Shown: piece after piece, positions 47,486-59,645 of the stretch
Layout of the letters: the number at the start of each line of letters is the position of its first letter
How positions within the stretch are numbered: the stretch's first letter is position 1
From: Typhlomys cinereus
Lineage: Eukaryota; Chordata; Mammalia; Rodentia; Platacanthomyidae
DNA: 64,000 nt
Assembly: GCA_023101885.1 (NCBI GenBank)
Contig: JALPQD010000159.1
Coordinates: forward strand, 3,627,994-3,691,993
Reading direction: 5' to 3'
Notes under the pieces: generated by a model
What the model saw: the letters and a program-made list of their open reading frames with translations, nothing else
The model's database searches: none
What the model was told of the DNA's origin: nothing
Made by a program: the position numbers and the translations under genes

Positions 47486-49795
47486 AAGGCTCATAAGAAT
47501 TTAATGAGACATTTACACTTTTTACCTGAAGTTAAAATGTAAAATTTATGTTTAAGTGTTTTCTTTTTGTTGGCAGTATGATTATAGCTTCTTATTTAAA
47601 TTAGAATCCCCAGACCTGACAACATTATTATAAAGCATATTCGAAATGAAAATATTTGGCCTTAGCTTAAAGACCCTCAATAACTTCCTAGAAAACCATT
47701 ATACCACAAATCAAAGACAAAAAAATACAACTCTAAGATCAATTCATTTGATGGTAGCAAAATAGAAAAAAGGGGAAATTTAAACCTTTTTTGTAAATCT
47801 TTTGCAAAACATTTTTATATCGAAATTAAAATATATGAATGTTTTCTAATGTTGTATAAAAGAAAAATTAAGCATATATTCTTCCACCAGTAAATACCAA
47901 GGTAATGGAAAGTTAATGGCAATTACATTGAGATATTTAATTAAATACAATAATAAAATCCCTCTCAAAGCATATTTTGTGTATTTTCTTTGAGTCTGGG
48001 CCATTAAATTCTCAACAAATATTGATGAAATATTTTCTATATAGTTTTCTACAGCAAGATTATAATTTATGCTTGCATCGAGATAAACAAACAGGTCAGT
48101 ATGGTATTTACATAAAATATTTGTAAAGGGAATATGTGAGGTACTATTTTGAGACAAATATATTAGTAAGAACATGTTCTCACATTTATAGCCAAGTCTG
48201 TTCATATTGTCATCTTGCACATTAATACTATGCTTTTGCTAAAGGTTTTGCATGAGGTAGCATATTCATGAAATTTATACTTGCCACAGGTAATTTTGGA
48301 GCCATGTATGTTAAAAAATTGCAATAAAACAAAGCTAAGGAGATGAGGAAGAGTGCTTTAGTTGGCAGTTTCATTTAGTTGCATTTCTATATTCATACAC
48401 ATTTGACAAAGATGGCAAGAGTTTCGGATACGGTTGCAAACTAAAGGATGCTCTTAGGATCAGTGTAAATCATCCACAAATGAAAGTAAATTTAACAGAG
48501 AAAAATCTATTCTGGAAAACATCGATGTAGATCGTACAGTAAATATTATGTTAGAAGGACAGCTTTCAGAACTGTGAAAATCTAAAATATAGAAAAGACA
48601 TTAGATACTTATTTTGGCACAGCATAAAAAACAAACCTGCAAGGAATCAGTGCTCGAATGCCAGTAATGCTTTAAGATTCACTAGTGTAAATCATTTAAA
48701 TGGAACATGTTTAAAGTTGGGATACTTTAAGTCTTCAGTAATTGAGAATCCTCAACATTTTGTGCTTTACTTACCCTGAATGAATTTTCCTCCATAGAGG
48801 ATTCTTGCATTAAATTCTCTGGATGATAAGTCAAAATATCTAAATTTATAATTCAGTGATTCTAATGACATCCATCTTTAGATTCAGAAATAATAGCTCT
48901 GGGTTGTGCACATAAATTAGAGATTATATGAACAGATGTATTCATGTACTGGAATTTGAGAATTAACCAATTCATAGAAAAAGTACTAAGACTAAATGGC
49001 AGTTCACAGATTGCTACTACCCATCCCACAATTCTACATGAGATGAAATCAAGGTTCAAACAAGTTAAGTGATGTTAAACTTACTCTAATTAAGTCAACA
49101 GATGTTGTCTCTTCCTACCCAGCACCTGCACAAGGCAATTTTCAAACATCTGGCAATTGAAACAAACTATTTAGGCAAGGTCTTCACAAGCAATTTTGGT
49201 ATGCCTTAATTTCTACCCATGTATTAGTTGTAAACATCAAAAACCAAAGGACCCAGAACCTATTAACTCAGACTCCCACAGGCATGCTCTTGTGGAGACA
49301 GTTAACTCAGCTCAACAGCCTCTTGATGATTCCCCTCTCTGTAGCAAGCACTATGTTGAACACGGTGCACATAGTGGTAAACACAGTGGTGTGCACATGG
49401 TGTAGAATCTGAATGAATAGCCAGAAATATGGATGCAGCAGACAGCACAGTGTCAAGTGACGGCTTTTAGAATGGAGTATATCCAGCTGGTAGCCTGTCT
49501 TAGAAGAAAATCAGGAGAATTAGAAAATAAGAAGAGGACAAGCAGGAAAATCTCATAAGTATAGCATGTAAACTATATATTTTCCTAAAGCTTTTACAAG
49601 AGGAGTCATGACATTTATATTTTAAATATATTTTCTATGATTTTGCAGAACAATAATACATTTTGCCTTATTTAATTATTTTATAAACCTTATGAGTTGA
49701 GATTACTTTTACTATATGGCTAGCCAGCATGCTAATGATGTGAGAAAATACTTCCCATATACTAAGGTGTTAATCAATAAGAGGAGTAAGTAGGG

Positions 49796-50004
49796 GAGCT
49801 GGAGAGGTGGCTCAGGGGTTAAGCCTCTGCCTTGCAGGCGGTAGGTCCTGAGTTCGGATCCTAGACCCCATGTATAGACGCCGGGTGGAAGCGGGGACGG
49901 CCTGTGTTTCTGGTCCTGGTATGGTGGAGCCTGCGAATCCCCGGGCAGAGTAAACAAGAAGGAGGTAGAAGCGGTCCATGGTGGTTCCCGAATTCGTCCG
50001 TGGT

Positions 50005-50043
<39 letters not shown>

Positions 50044-50098
50044 GCACGCGCGCGCACACACGCACAATTGAATAAACAATGAAAAAAAGAAAAATCTC
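49796..50098 (+). repeat. tRNA-derived SINE of the abundant B2-superfamily type (young, sense)
   Basis: Near-consensus copy: 'GGAGCTGGAGAGGTGGCTCA' head, 'GGGGTTAAGCCTCTGCC', 'GAGTTCGGATCCTAGACC' (B box), 'GGTGGTTCCCGAATTCG', then (AC)n/(GC)n-rich tail and 'AATTGAATAAACAATG' end. Best local reference for the family. No clear flanking duplication. Confidence 0.92.
50010..50065. repeat. (CA)n/(CG)n microsatellite in SINE tail
   Basis: About 13 CA units, then mixed CACG and CGCG units. This is a potential Z-DNA-forming alternating purine-pyrimidine run. Confidence 0.9.
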
Positions 50099-50499
50099 GT
50101 AATCAGGACTCACAGACCTGTACTGCCAAAGAGGATCTGTTATTTTCATTTTCCTAAATATGACTTAATTTAACCCTTCTGCTCTATCTGCTTCTAAGCT
50201 CCCTTTTTTAGTTCAATCAATGAATCACAGTACAAGTTGATTCATTTTGTAGCTCATGTATCACTCTCACCCAAGTCCATAAACAGCTTTTTTAATCTGT
50301 CTATATGTTATCTATATAATAATGTGCCATTCCATTTGGTGATTAGTGTTTTCAAAGGAAGTTGTTATCACATTATGTATTTCTTTTGTTTCTGTATATT
50401 TATGCCTTAAAATTCATATTCCTTCCTTATTCCCTCTCCTCATCTCTCGTTCTACCCCTTTGTTTTCTCTTTTTTCCTCTCTCGTGTTGGTGTTTCAGA

Positions 50500-50550
50500 A
50501 TTATATATATATATACACACACACATACACATACATACATACATATATGG
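50500..50550. repeat. (TA)n/(CA)n/(CATA)n simple repeat
   Basis: TATATATATATACACACACA followed by CATACATACATA units. Confidence 0.9.
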
Positions 50551-51002
50551 AATAACATCTTTTCCATATAAAATTAATTTTTTAGACTCTGAAAATTTGA
50601 CTTCCTTTTCATTAAGATGTCACATTACATTTAATTGTCTAAGACAGAGTATTTTGCCATTCGAACAGAACCACAGTCTCATGTCGACATTGATAAAGTG
50701 ACAAATTACCAGTTTTACTTAAATGTATGCTTAAAATAAACTTCCATTCATAGCACCTCCTGAAAGGAGGCTTGTACCACTAGCCATGGAATTTTTTCCT
50801 TCACTGAGAGTGTTTCTAATAAACTGTTATGACAAATACAGCTTTTTATCCAGTGTTAAAGAGACATGTTATCTGTAAAATTCTAGGTCTTCATACATTT
50901 AACTTTATTTACCATCTCAAAGTTACTGAATGCCACATTAAAGAAAGAGATGCACTATTATAATCCAGGTTTAACAGTATATGAAGACAATTGAATGGTT
51001 AT

Positions 51003-51385
51003 TGTAATGGTTTGAAATGTGAGTTGTCACCCACAAGCTCATGTCTTTGAATCCTTCGTTGCTGCCAGTATTGGGGAAGAGCATGGCAACTATAGGATGT
51101 AGAGCCTTGCTGGGAAAAGGAAGTCGTAGAGACTGAGCCTCGCGTTTGGTTAGCCCAGCTCTGTTTAAAATGAGTGAGTCTGCTCTTGAGCTTGCAACAG
51201 CTGTCAGCTTCCATGATAGGTGTAACTTAGGCCTCCTCCAACTTCTGCTCCCAGTTATGCCTTTACTGCCTTGAAGGACTGTTTCTCCACTCTGGAACTG
51301 TAAGATCAATAAATCTCCTTTTCTCCCATTAAGTTGCTTGACTTTTGGTGTTCTCTCATAGCAACAGAACAGAATAACCCATACA
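51003..51385 (+). mobile_element. ORR1-like MaLR solo LTR
   Basis: Starts TGTAATGGTTTGAA and ends CCCATACA. It contains 'TAGAGCCTTGCTGGGAAAAG', 'TCTGGAACTGTAAGATC' followed by AATAAA (near 51310), and 'GTTGCTTGACTTTTGGTG', in the same order as rodent ORR1 LTRs (TGTAATGGTTTGAA..., GGAGCCTTGCTGGAGGAAG, CTCTGGAACCGTAAGCCAAAATAAA, AAGTTGCTTTTGGTC). Flanks are GTTAT and GTTGT (5 bp, one mismatch), as expected for ERVL/MaLR. No internal region. Its sense AATAAA lies on the host gene's strand. Confidence 0.87.
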
Positions 51386-51499
51386 GTTGTGTTCTGTGAT
51401 TTACTGAATCATTTCACTAAATATTGAAGTAGTGAAGAAATTTAAACTTTTTTCATGGTTGGATGTTCAATGTGTATGACAGATAAGACTTTGGAAATA

Positions 51500-51630
51500 T
51501 AAATATCTATATATAGAGATATCTAGTTAGATAGATGAATGTAGATATATACGTGTATATGTAACATAGACATATACATATATTCTATCAATCAATATAT
51601 CTATTACCAATCTATCTACTTACCTGTTGA
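51500..51630. repeat. Degenerate (ATCT/ATAG/TATA)n simple repeat
   Basis: ATAGATAG-, ATATATAC- and ATCTATCT-type units. Confidence 0.7.
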
Positions 51631-52309
51631 TCTGTAATCTGCCTAGATATCTGATAAATTTCTATAGCCTCACTTGAGCAATAATCAAGCAATTATACCT
51701 CCCTGCTGTTATGCTTCTTGGCTGGAGTTCTTACAGAGAAACATCTGCACACCATTATGTTCTGAATACTCTACAGTGGGATTCTTGAATCAGTCACATT
51801 CTCCTGTTCCCTTGGGTTTTAGCAGAAAGAGTTCTGCTAAAAGTTCTGCATATGCAAGGGCATATGAAGACAACTTGGGAGAAATTACAGGTTACAAGTT
51901 TGGAAACATTTTTCAGTTCATCTTACTTTTTTCATTGATGCCAGATATATATATACAAAATTTAAATCACATTTTTGAGTATGAAAACTACATCACCACA
52001 TAGCAATTTCTTTTTATAATATGTTACATTATATGCTATAATTCTGAAATAAAGCATATGCTAACAGGCATAGATTGACTTTAAATGTAGAAGTAGACAA
52101 AATATTGGCAAAATTAAGACTTCATTAGCATATGAATGAATAGCAATGAATTTTCAAAAATATAAAGAATGAAACCACCATTTAGTTCATGACACTAATG
52201 AGTAATATACCAAAGAAATGAGAAAAAAAAAACAAAAGATAACAATATATAAAATCAATGAATTTGCAAGCAGTAAAATTCAGAAAGAAGTTGATGAGCT
52301 CAGTGCAGT

Positions 52310-52680
52310 TGTATGCCAGTTAGTTTCAGCTGTCATCTTGACACTCTATTTGAGTGTCTGGACACACCCACAAAGAATATTTATATAAGGCTGATATTAG
52401 CTTCCTTAATTAAAGCAGTAAGACCTATTATTTCAGATACAGTCATTTTCAGGGAAGGAAGAAAACAGAGAGAAAGAGACATCTAGTTGGTATGTGGTGA
52501 ACTGACATCTTACAAACTTGGGGGAGCATCAGTCTCACCGCCTTTCTGTGTTGATGTTGGATAAATTGTGGCCAGTATGCTGGGCTCTTCCTGGCTACTC
52601 TCCTGCCATGAATGACTGCAATTGTGAGAATGAATAAACTCATAACTTTGGGGTTAAGATGCTTGTTATTAACATGAAAC
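52310..52680 (+). repeat. Old LTR-like interspersed repeat, sense
   Basis: 'CAGCTGTCATCTTGACAC', 'GTCTGGACACACCCACAAAG', 'CTACTCTCCTGCCATGAATG', 'TGAGAATGAATAAACTC' and 'TGCTTGTTATTAACATGAAA' match the layout of the mammalian 'TGTCAACTTGAC'-type repeat also seen antisense at 7445-7760 (a polyadenylation-type AATAAA near the 3' end). Formal family name not recalled. Confidence 0.5.
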
Positions 52681-55600
52681 TAAGACTTGATGAAAGACCA
52701 CATTTATAAGGAGAATTGGATAGCTTGTCATCCTGACAGATCTGGGGGGGGGGTTGTATCAAGCTCCTCTTTTATTACAATTATTAATAATTATTTATCA
52801 AAGTTTTTGGAAAACCATCTGTAAACGTTTGATGAAAGTCTTGTATTCTATTTCTTTTCTATATTTAAGACTTCATACTGAAACTGGTTTTTTTTTTATC
52901 TTTGTGAGTTCTGTTAGTGCCATTTTTTTCTCTTGAGCCTTCTTCACCCTGGGCTGTGTCTGAAAGGATATGGAACTCATGGGTAGGTTAGATCCCAAGG
53001 CCTCCTCCCTTTGTTTTTCAGATTTTTTTTCTTGGCCTTGTTCATGTAATTATTTTAAATTCTGTACAATGTTAACTTTTCTTCTACAAGAATCCTGTTA
53101 CTGTTAAAATTTTTCTTTGTTGTTATGTTCTCCTAACTTATAAAATGTGAGAAAATAAATATAAGACATAGACTATGTTTTATATACATATAACATCTAT
53201 ATATATACAACATACATGTAAAAAGAAAGAGACAAAGCACAAGTCATCTTGCTTACTAAATAGCCCTATTACCTATTCTTACTGTATAGGTAAAAAGAAT
53301 GTTTGTTATAAAATAAATAATGTTGTAATTGATAATGGTAGATAAAATTACAAAGAAGCAATTTTCAATTACCAAGATTCAATCCCTCAGCTAACGGTTG
53401 CCAAATTATTCCCATTAAATATTAAATTTTATCATTATGAAATCTGTATAAATTATGGAAAAAAGAAACAAACTGTTCCAAAGCTTCAATTACTTCTGCA
53501 ACATTGTCTAAAAAGTCTGTTTTGAACAGAAATATAGAAGTTATTAGTCACTGAATTCCATCGTAATCTTTTAACCTTTTTGCTATATGTTGTTCCATTC
53601 TGAAAAGCTATAATTTATATTTAAACTATAGACTCTATGCCAAAATTAGGAAATGACATTTTGTCCTTTTTAACAACTACTTGTGCTTGACTTAATTCCT
53701 ACTGAATGATTGTAGAGCAATGGTTGCACAAACCAAGTAGCAAGAGCCAGAGAAATTGACCTCAGGCCTGACCATCTGTGTCTCAGGCATGACTCCAGGT
53801 CAAACATCTGCTTTATCAGACAGACTTATAAATGACATCTGTGGAACTGATTTTTGAATTGCAAAGCTAAGATTGAAAAATTGTATGGAATCTTAAATTT
53901 TATAAGCAACATAAATTTATCTAATTCTAATTTTCAGTTTTATCATATCCTGGTAGATATTGATAGGGAGCACATCATTATTCTATGTCCATGCATTGGT
54001 TTTAATTTATAAATTTATTTGCCCAAAGTTTATATATTAGGAATGTAAAATAGTTCTCACTGCAATCTGATATATTTATTGCTATGAAGTAAGAAATGCA
54101 ATCAAACACAGAAAAAGCAGTGTTAGCATAATTATGTTATTTTCTATTAGAGACTGTTGGAAAAAGCCAAAACTTGATATTTTCATCCTTTTGTATGGAT
54201 ATGGTTCTTTCTTGTTTGTATACAAGTCTGATACTCTCAATGAAAGAAACGGATACACACATGACAGTGACAATGCTTCTTGACATGTTCTCTGTGAACA
54301 ATTTATGCTAAGTAGCTCAAGAGTGCCAACCTCCAATTTTTTTCCAGGCTTTAAGTTTCATCAGAGATCCTTTAGTTAATCCCTGAGCTGTGTTAACAAT
54401 GTTATTTTCCATTCACTCCTGGCATTAATATAAAAACTTATTTAATCCAGCTTTGGAAAAGTCTAGAATTTATATACTATATCTTCTGATGTCATCATTT
54501 TTGTACCAAACATAATGAGATTTAAAAGGACAAAAATAAACATACCATTTACTATGATCTAGTTGAAAATAGAAAAACCTCGAGAGTGTGTGTGGGCAAA
54601 TATGCTACTTCTGAGGTAAAAACTTAAATTTGTTTTTTTTTAATTGAGTATTTGCCCCAGTTTTTAGAAATAAGTAAATAATTCATCACATTTAGAAAAA
54701 TTAAATTTAACTGCAATTATCAAGTAATGTCATTAGTCTTTTTTTAAGAAAAAGCAAAATCAAAATCAAGTATAACTATAAAATAATGGAAGCATGGCCA
54801 TCATGATGGTTCCTCAATTCTTTGTTTTGTACTCCTGCATGAATTGATCTCAAGGCAATATTTCACATGTACAAAGGAAACAAACAAAACAGAAATATCA
54901 TGTGAGACATTGAGTACTCTTAAAGCAATCACAGCATTTTCCATTTCTTGTAAAGCATATCACATGTCTAAAATTCACAGGAATAGATTGAAAAGTTAAA
55001 AATGGCAATGGAATTAATTATATGCTTGATTATTTAGGCAAATTGTCGTGGATATTTTCATTATGAGTAGCTTTGGAGTGTTTTCATTAAGGTGAAATAA
55101 TACCCAAGCAATATTAACACAGACATTCTAACATACAGATCATAGGGGACTCTTTATCAAACACAAACCTAAATTAAGCACAGTGATAAAAAGCAACAGT
55201 TATTCTTTTCTTTTTTCTGACTTTTTATGAATATGTTCCACATGATCATTTTTAATATTTGAATATGAGAAGGATTTGCAGGGAGTAGAGAAAATGAAAA
55301 ATATGTAGAAAAAGAGAAGGTGGCTTTGAATATAACAAGAATGCACATATGAAAACTGTAGAATAACAAGCACAATAAATAGAAACATTAAAATATTACA
55401 AAAACTATCAAGTTCATAATACTTAGCAGTCATTTACTTCAACTGCCATATTTGTTGTATTTTTGTTTACTATCCCCTTTATTGATGATTTATTACTGTA
55501 TTTCTATAACATACAAAAGTGTTTCTTGTAATTCAGACTTTCTAAACAAAACCCAAGAAGAAAAAAAGAGGATCATCCTTAGATTTATGAAGTAGTAAAT

Positions 55601-56710
55601 ATAACTTGGAGATTTTAGACAAAAGTTTTTCATCACATTTGTATGCTCATTAGAAAATAATATATTTTAATATCATGTGTTAGAATGTAAGAATATCTGA
55701 AAGTTTCTCTACTGCATATCTTAGCCTTCGATAACCCAAAATTTTAAAAATATTTAGGGAAAGTATTCCTGATTCAACTTCATCTCTAATTTAATTTGTA
55801 TATTTATATTCCTTATTTGAATTTGTATACAATTACTAATTTGCTTCTTTGAACAAATATTTCTTAAATGTCTCCCTGGCTTTCAAGCATTATTTTTGTT
55901 TTAGCTCTGGAGTTTTTAATGAAAAAATTCTCACCCTTAAGTTCCATCCTAAAATAAGGGTACAAGGAAAACTATATACTATCAGTTAGTATATGTATAT
56001 TGAAGAAAGTAAATCAGGCTTTAGTGGATATAGCTAAACATAAGTTCCCTTTTCGAGAACCTGTAATAAAGAAACATGTCTCTGACAAGCTCTTATTTAA
56101 TGGAAAGGAAATAGTATGTTCACATTCCTAAAAATAAACATTTTAAATTGAAAAAACAGGCCATGTTAGATGCAAAGATGACTTGTTCAACACTTTCTAA
56201 CATTTCATTTTCTTTTTATTCTGATAGTGTATAATACATTGGGCCTTATTAGTATGATGATTCCATTTGCCATGGAATATTATATTCTTAATATCATAAT
56301 GAATTTCTTCCACACCACATTCATTAAAGTTGTGATGCATTAGTGGAAACAGTAAGTAGGCAAGTTAAAGAGCAGGGAAACACATGCCACTGGCCTTGTA
56401 TTGTATCTGGTGACATTCTTAGTATCTTGGTTGGTGGAAAACAGGTCCCTCATTGTGTTTTCCAAAGTGTTTACTTAGTATCATGAAGACTCTAGATCAG
56501 ATATGAGCAATAAAGAACTATCAGAGGTTAAATAAGACCCAAAAAGAATTTGTAACATTTTAGACCTTTCCACATCATGGAATCTTTAATCGTTCAGTAG
56601 GTCTTGAAGATGGAGCTCTTTTAAAGATCCTATATCAAACAGTGTTCCATTATGAATAAGTTTTGCATATTCTCCTTTAACTATTTTATATATGTGCATA
56701 CATGTCTTTG

Positions 56711-56752
56711 TATGTGTGTGTGTATGACAGAGAGAGAGAGACAGAGAGTGAT

Positions 56753-56785
<33 letters not shown>

Positions 56786-56795
56786 CAGGAGGAAG
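56711..56795. repeat. (GT)n/(GA)n microsatellite
   Basis: Short GT run, then long GAGA run with AAAGAG interruptions. It adjoins the tail end of the antisense B3-like SINE. Confidence 0.95.
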
Positions 56796-56834
56796 AGAGT
56801 AGGAGGAAGCACAAACATTCTAAGGAATGAATGC

Positions 56835-56955
56835 ACATGTAGAGAGGTTAGAGGTTCATTTGTAAGCTGTTTCCCCTCTCCTACCACATGGGCTCCAGGA
56901 ATGCATTCACATAGTCAGCTTTTCACTCAGCCTCACTTACCGAGACATTTCTAAG
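56835..56955 (-). repeat. B3-like SINE, antisense
   Basis: 'GCACATGTAGAGAGGTTAGA', 'CATTTGTAAGCTGTTTCCCC', 'TCCTACCACATGGGCTCC' and 'AGGAATGCATTCACATAGTC' follow antisense B3 (GCATGTAGAGGTCAGAGG, AACTTG..., CTCCCACCATGTGGGTCC, GGGATTGAACTCAGGTC). Confidence 0.65.
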
Positions 56956-56989
56956 ATCCTGCAGTACATTTCTTTTTCAAGTTCATTTT

Positions 56990-57115
56990 CGTTGAATCTT
57001 TACCTTGGCTATTATAAATAGTGCTAAAACAAGCATGGTAATGTTGATGTCTTTATGAAAATACTCAGTTTCCTTTCTTCATATTCCCAGCAGCAGGATT
57101 GCTATAATGCTTTTA
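56990..57115 (-). repeat. Old antisense L1 ORF2 fragment
   Basis: 'CTTGGCTATTATAAATAGTG', 'CTAAAACAAGCATGGTAATG' and 'CAGCAGCAGGATTGCTATAA' follow antisense L1 (TTGGCTATTGTGAATAGTG, CTGCAATAAACATGG, CCCAGTAGTGGGATTGCTGG). Confidence 0.65.
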
Positions 57116-59094
57116 TTTAGATTTTAGATTTTCTTCTTCCAGTTTTTCTAGGAGTTTGAACTTGGTTCTTACCTTCAAGTTTTAAACTTTCACTTTAACT
57201 AAATTTCCTTAATGACTAAGAGTTACTACTTCAGTGTACTTGAATTTAAATCCCATGTATGATTTGTTTTCCTATAGTTTTATTTGACACTCTGTTACTA
57301 AGCAACCATTCTCTTTGAGATTTGGTGGATTAATATATTGAAAATATGAATCATAGTGTTTCACCAATTTACCAGTGCAGACTTCTTCCCCATGCTCATT
57401 TGTCAGTTCACAGTTACACATGGACAAGCCTGACTGCCTTCTCATATCCTTTTCCCCTTAATGGTGTCTCAGATTTGCCAAGATAATTTGCAGGTGCAAA
57501 AGTAAGCTATGGAAAAATTGGGTCTCAGTGCATACATCTTCCTTTTTGTTAATGGGTTAATAGTACTTCATACATTGTCATTCAATACTTTGGAGACAAT
57601 ACTCCATATATTTTTACATTTTTGGTGGTAGTGAAAGAAAAGTAAATCAAAAATGGTTTACTTTGTATTATCCTTAATATTTTAAAAGCCTGTAACTTTT
57701 TTGAAATTTCTAAAGAAAATATGATCTCAGCTTTAATAATTTCAGTAAGATGGAATTATTAGATTTCTTTCTGACATATCCTTCAGCTCATTCCATCTTC
57801 AAATTTGGTGCTGTTAATAATAGGATATGTAACTGTTTACTGAATAATAATGTTGATATTAATATCAATATAGATGAGGATTTGGTTGTTCTGAGTTTAT
57901 CAAGATATAATCTTTATATGCACATATTTATTGCTAATAATTATATCATGTAACTAATATTCAATATTTATAGTTTTTTCATATTATGATTGAACAGCAA
58001 TTTATTCTTTATGACTGTTGTTTAACTTTTTTAATAACACCAAGTATACATAACATTTTGTTCTTGATAATTTTTTCATGTGTAAGGGATTCTTCTGAGT
58101 TGGATTGATAAACTAGAGTGTAAAATACACTTAAATATTCCAAGATTATTTTAGAAGGCAGTTATGCTCACTAATATGCTACCAACGCATGACCCAAGAT
58201 CATTTTGTAAAAGATATCAGTGAGTTTTTTTGCACCAAATAAACATGAAAAATTGAGTTTTCCTGCCATCGTAAGAAAACACAACCAGAAATTTAAGGTG
58301 TGTTTTCTAACGGCAGATTTAAATTGAAATTATAAAGGATGAGCTTAACTGATTTAAGATGAAAGCCTCCTTCAGGAAAATGAATATTTAAATTAAAATT
58401 ATAGATTCCGTGTTCCTAAAAATGAATGAGAAAATATTAAAATCATGAAAGATATTCTAATATAAAATGAAATAACATAAAATATGTTATACAGAAGGGA
58501 AATCTAAACATATCAAGAGTTGTCAAGATCTTTTTTATTTTCCTCTTCATATTATTATATTTAGTTTTAGAAATATAATTATAGTTTGAAATTGATTAAT
58601 TGATATACTTATGTCACAGTAAACAATATTCAAGGAAAAAGATTTGCCACCAAGAGTTAATGATGCAAAGTTTGCCTGAAATTATTTTACTTTCATTTGT
58701 ATGTCCATGTAGAATATAAGTATTCTTACAAAGTTAGTTGGAGTTAATTTGCAAGCACTTCTTCTCTCATAGCAGTTTCACTGACATCATTAACAACAAA
58801 TGATCCAACAGCCTGATAATGGTTAAATCCACAAATCTATTAAATTCTCAGGAACAGCTTGAATCTTTTTATTAATGGTTATCTTTGCTTCTGTTTTTCC
58901 ATATTGAAAGAATGTATTAAATAGAAATCTATAAATCCATGTTGATTAATGATTTCGATTAATTTTGAAACTCTTCAACCATGATACCTCCTTTTTTCAA
59001 AGCTTAAAAGAAAAAACAAGAAATCCTATGTGCATATCATACACATATTTAATATTCCTGTGCATTTGCAAAGCCACAGAAATGATGTTTTATT

Positions 59095-59390
59095 AAATAA
59101 ATATTCATTCATCACTCATTTCTTGTTCTTTTTAGTAATTATAGTCTATTGTGAATAGAGATTGCAATGAATACATGAGGGTAAACATCTCTGACAATTT
59201 CTTTTCTTTTGCCTTTCCTGTATAGCCAATTATAATATTGTCAATTGAAATGTTGGTTGTATTTTTAATTTTTTGAGATAACTTTATATGTTTTTCATAA
59301 TAACTGTACTAATTTACACACCAATCACAACAGTATATAGGGGTCCCCATTTGTCCACCCAAACCCACAGTTCTTCTTACTTTTCATTCT
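59095..59390 (-). repeat. Old antisense L1 ORF2 fragment
   Basis: 'TATAGTCTATTGTGAATAGA', 'GATTGCAATGAATACATGAG', 'TTTTTAATTTTTTGAGATAA', 'TGTTTTTCATAATAACTGTA' and 'CTAATTTACACACCAATCAC' are in the classic antisense L1 order. Confidence 0.78.
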
Positions 59391-59519
59391 TTCAGGAATA
59401 ATTACTCAGGAATAATTTTTGGCTGGATGTAATGATGCTTCGTTGTTGTATTTCAGTAGTCTTTCCACAGTGATTAATCTGTAAACAAAGTCTGTGTAGC
59501 TTGACCATTATTTGCTTTA

Positions 59520-59645
59520 TGACACAGAATTTTAGGTATCCTAGGCTAGTCTCAAACTCACCATGTACAAGGATAACACTGATCTTAGATCTTCCTGCCT
59601 CTACCTCTAGAGTGCTGGAATTACAGACATGGACCACCTTCTACA
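59520..59645 (-). repeat. B1 SINE, antisense
   Basis: 'GGCTAGTCTCAAACTCACC', 'CTTCCTGCCTCTACCTCTAG' and 'AGTGCTGGAATTACAGACAT' are diagnostic antisense B1 (7SL-derived) segments. Diverged and 5'-incomplete. The 81-codon minus frame that starts here is repeat-derived. Confidence 0.85.

Noticed and set aside
55850..56000. Possible ancient LINE2/MIR-type fragment ('GAACAAATATTTCTTAAATG')
   Set aside because: Similarity is limited to a few common words; not supportable without a library search.
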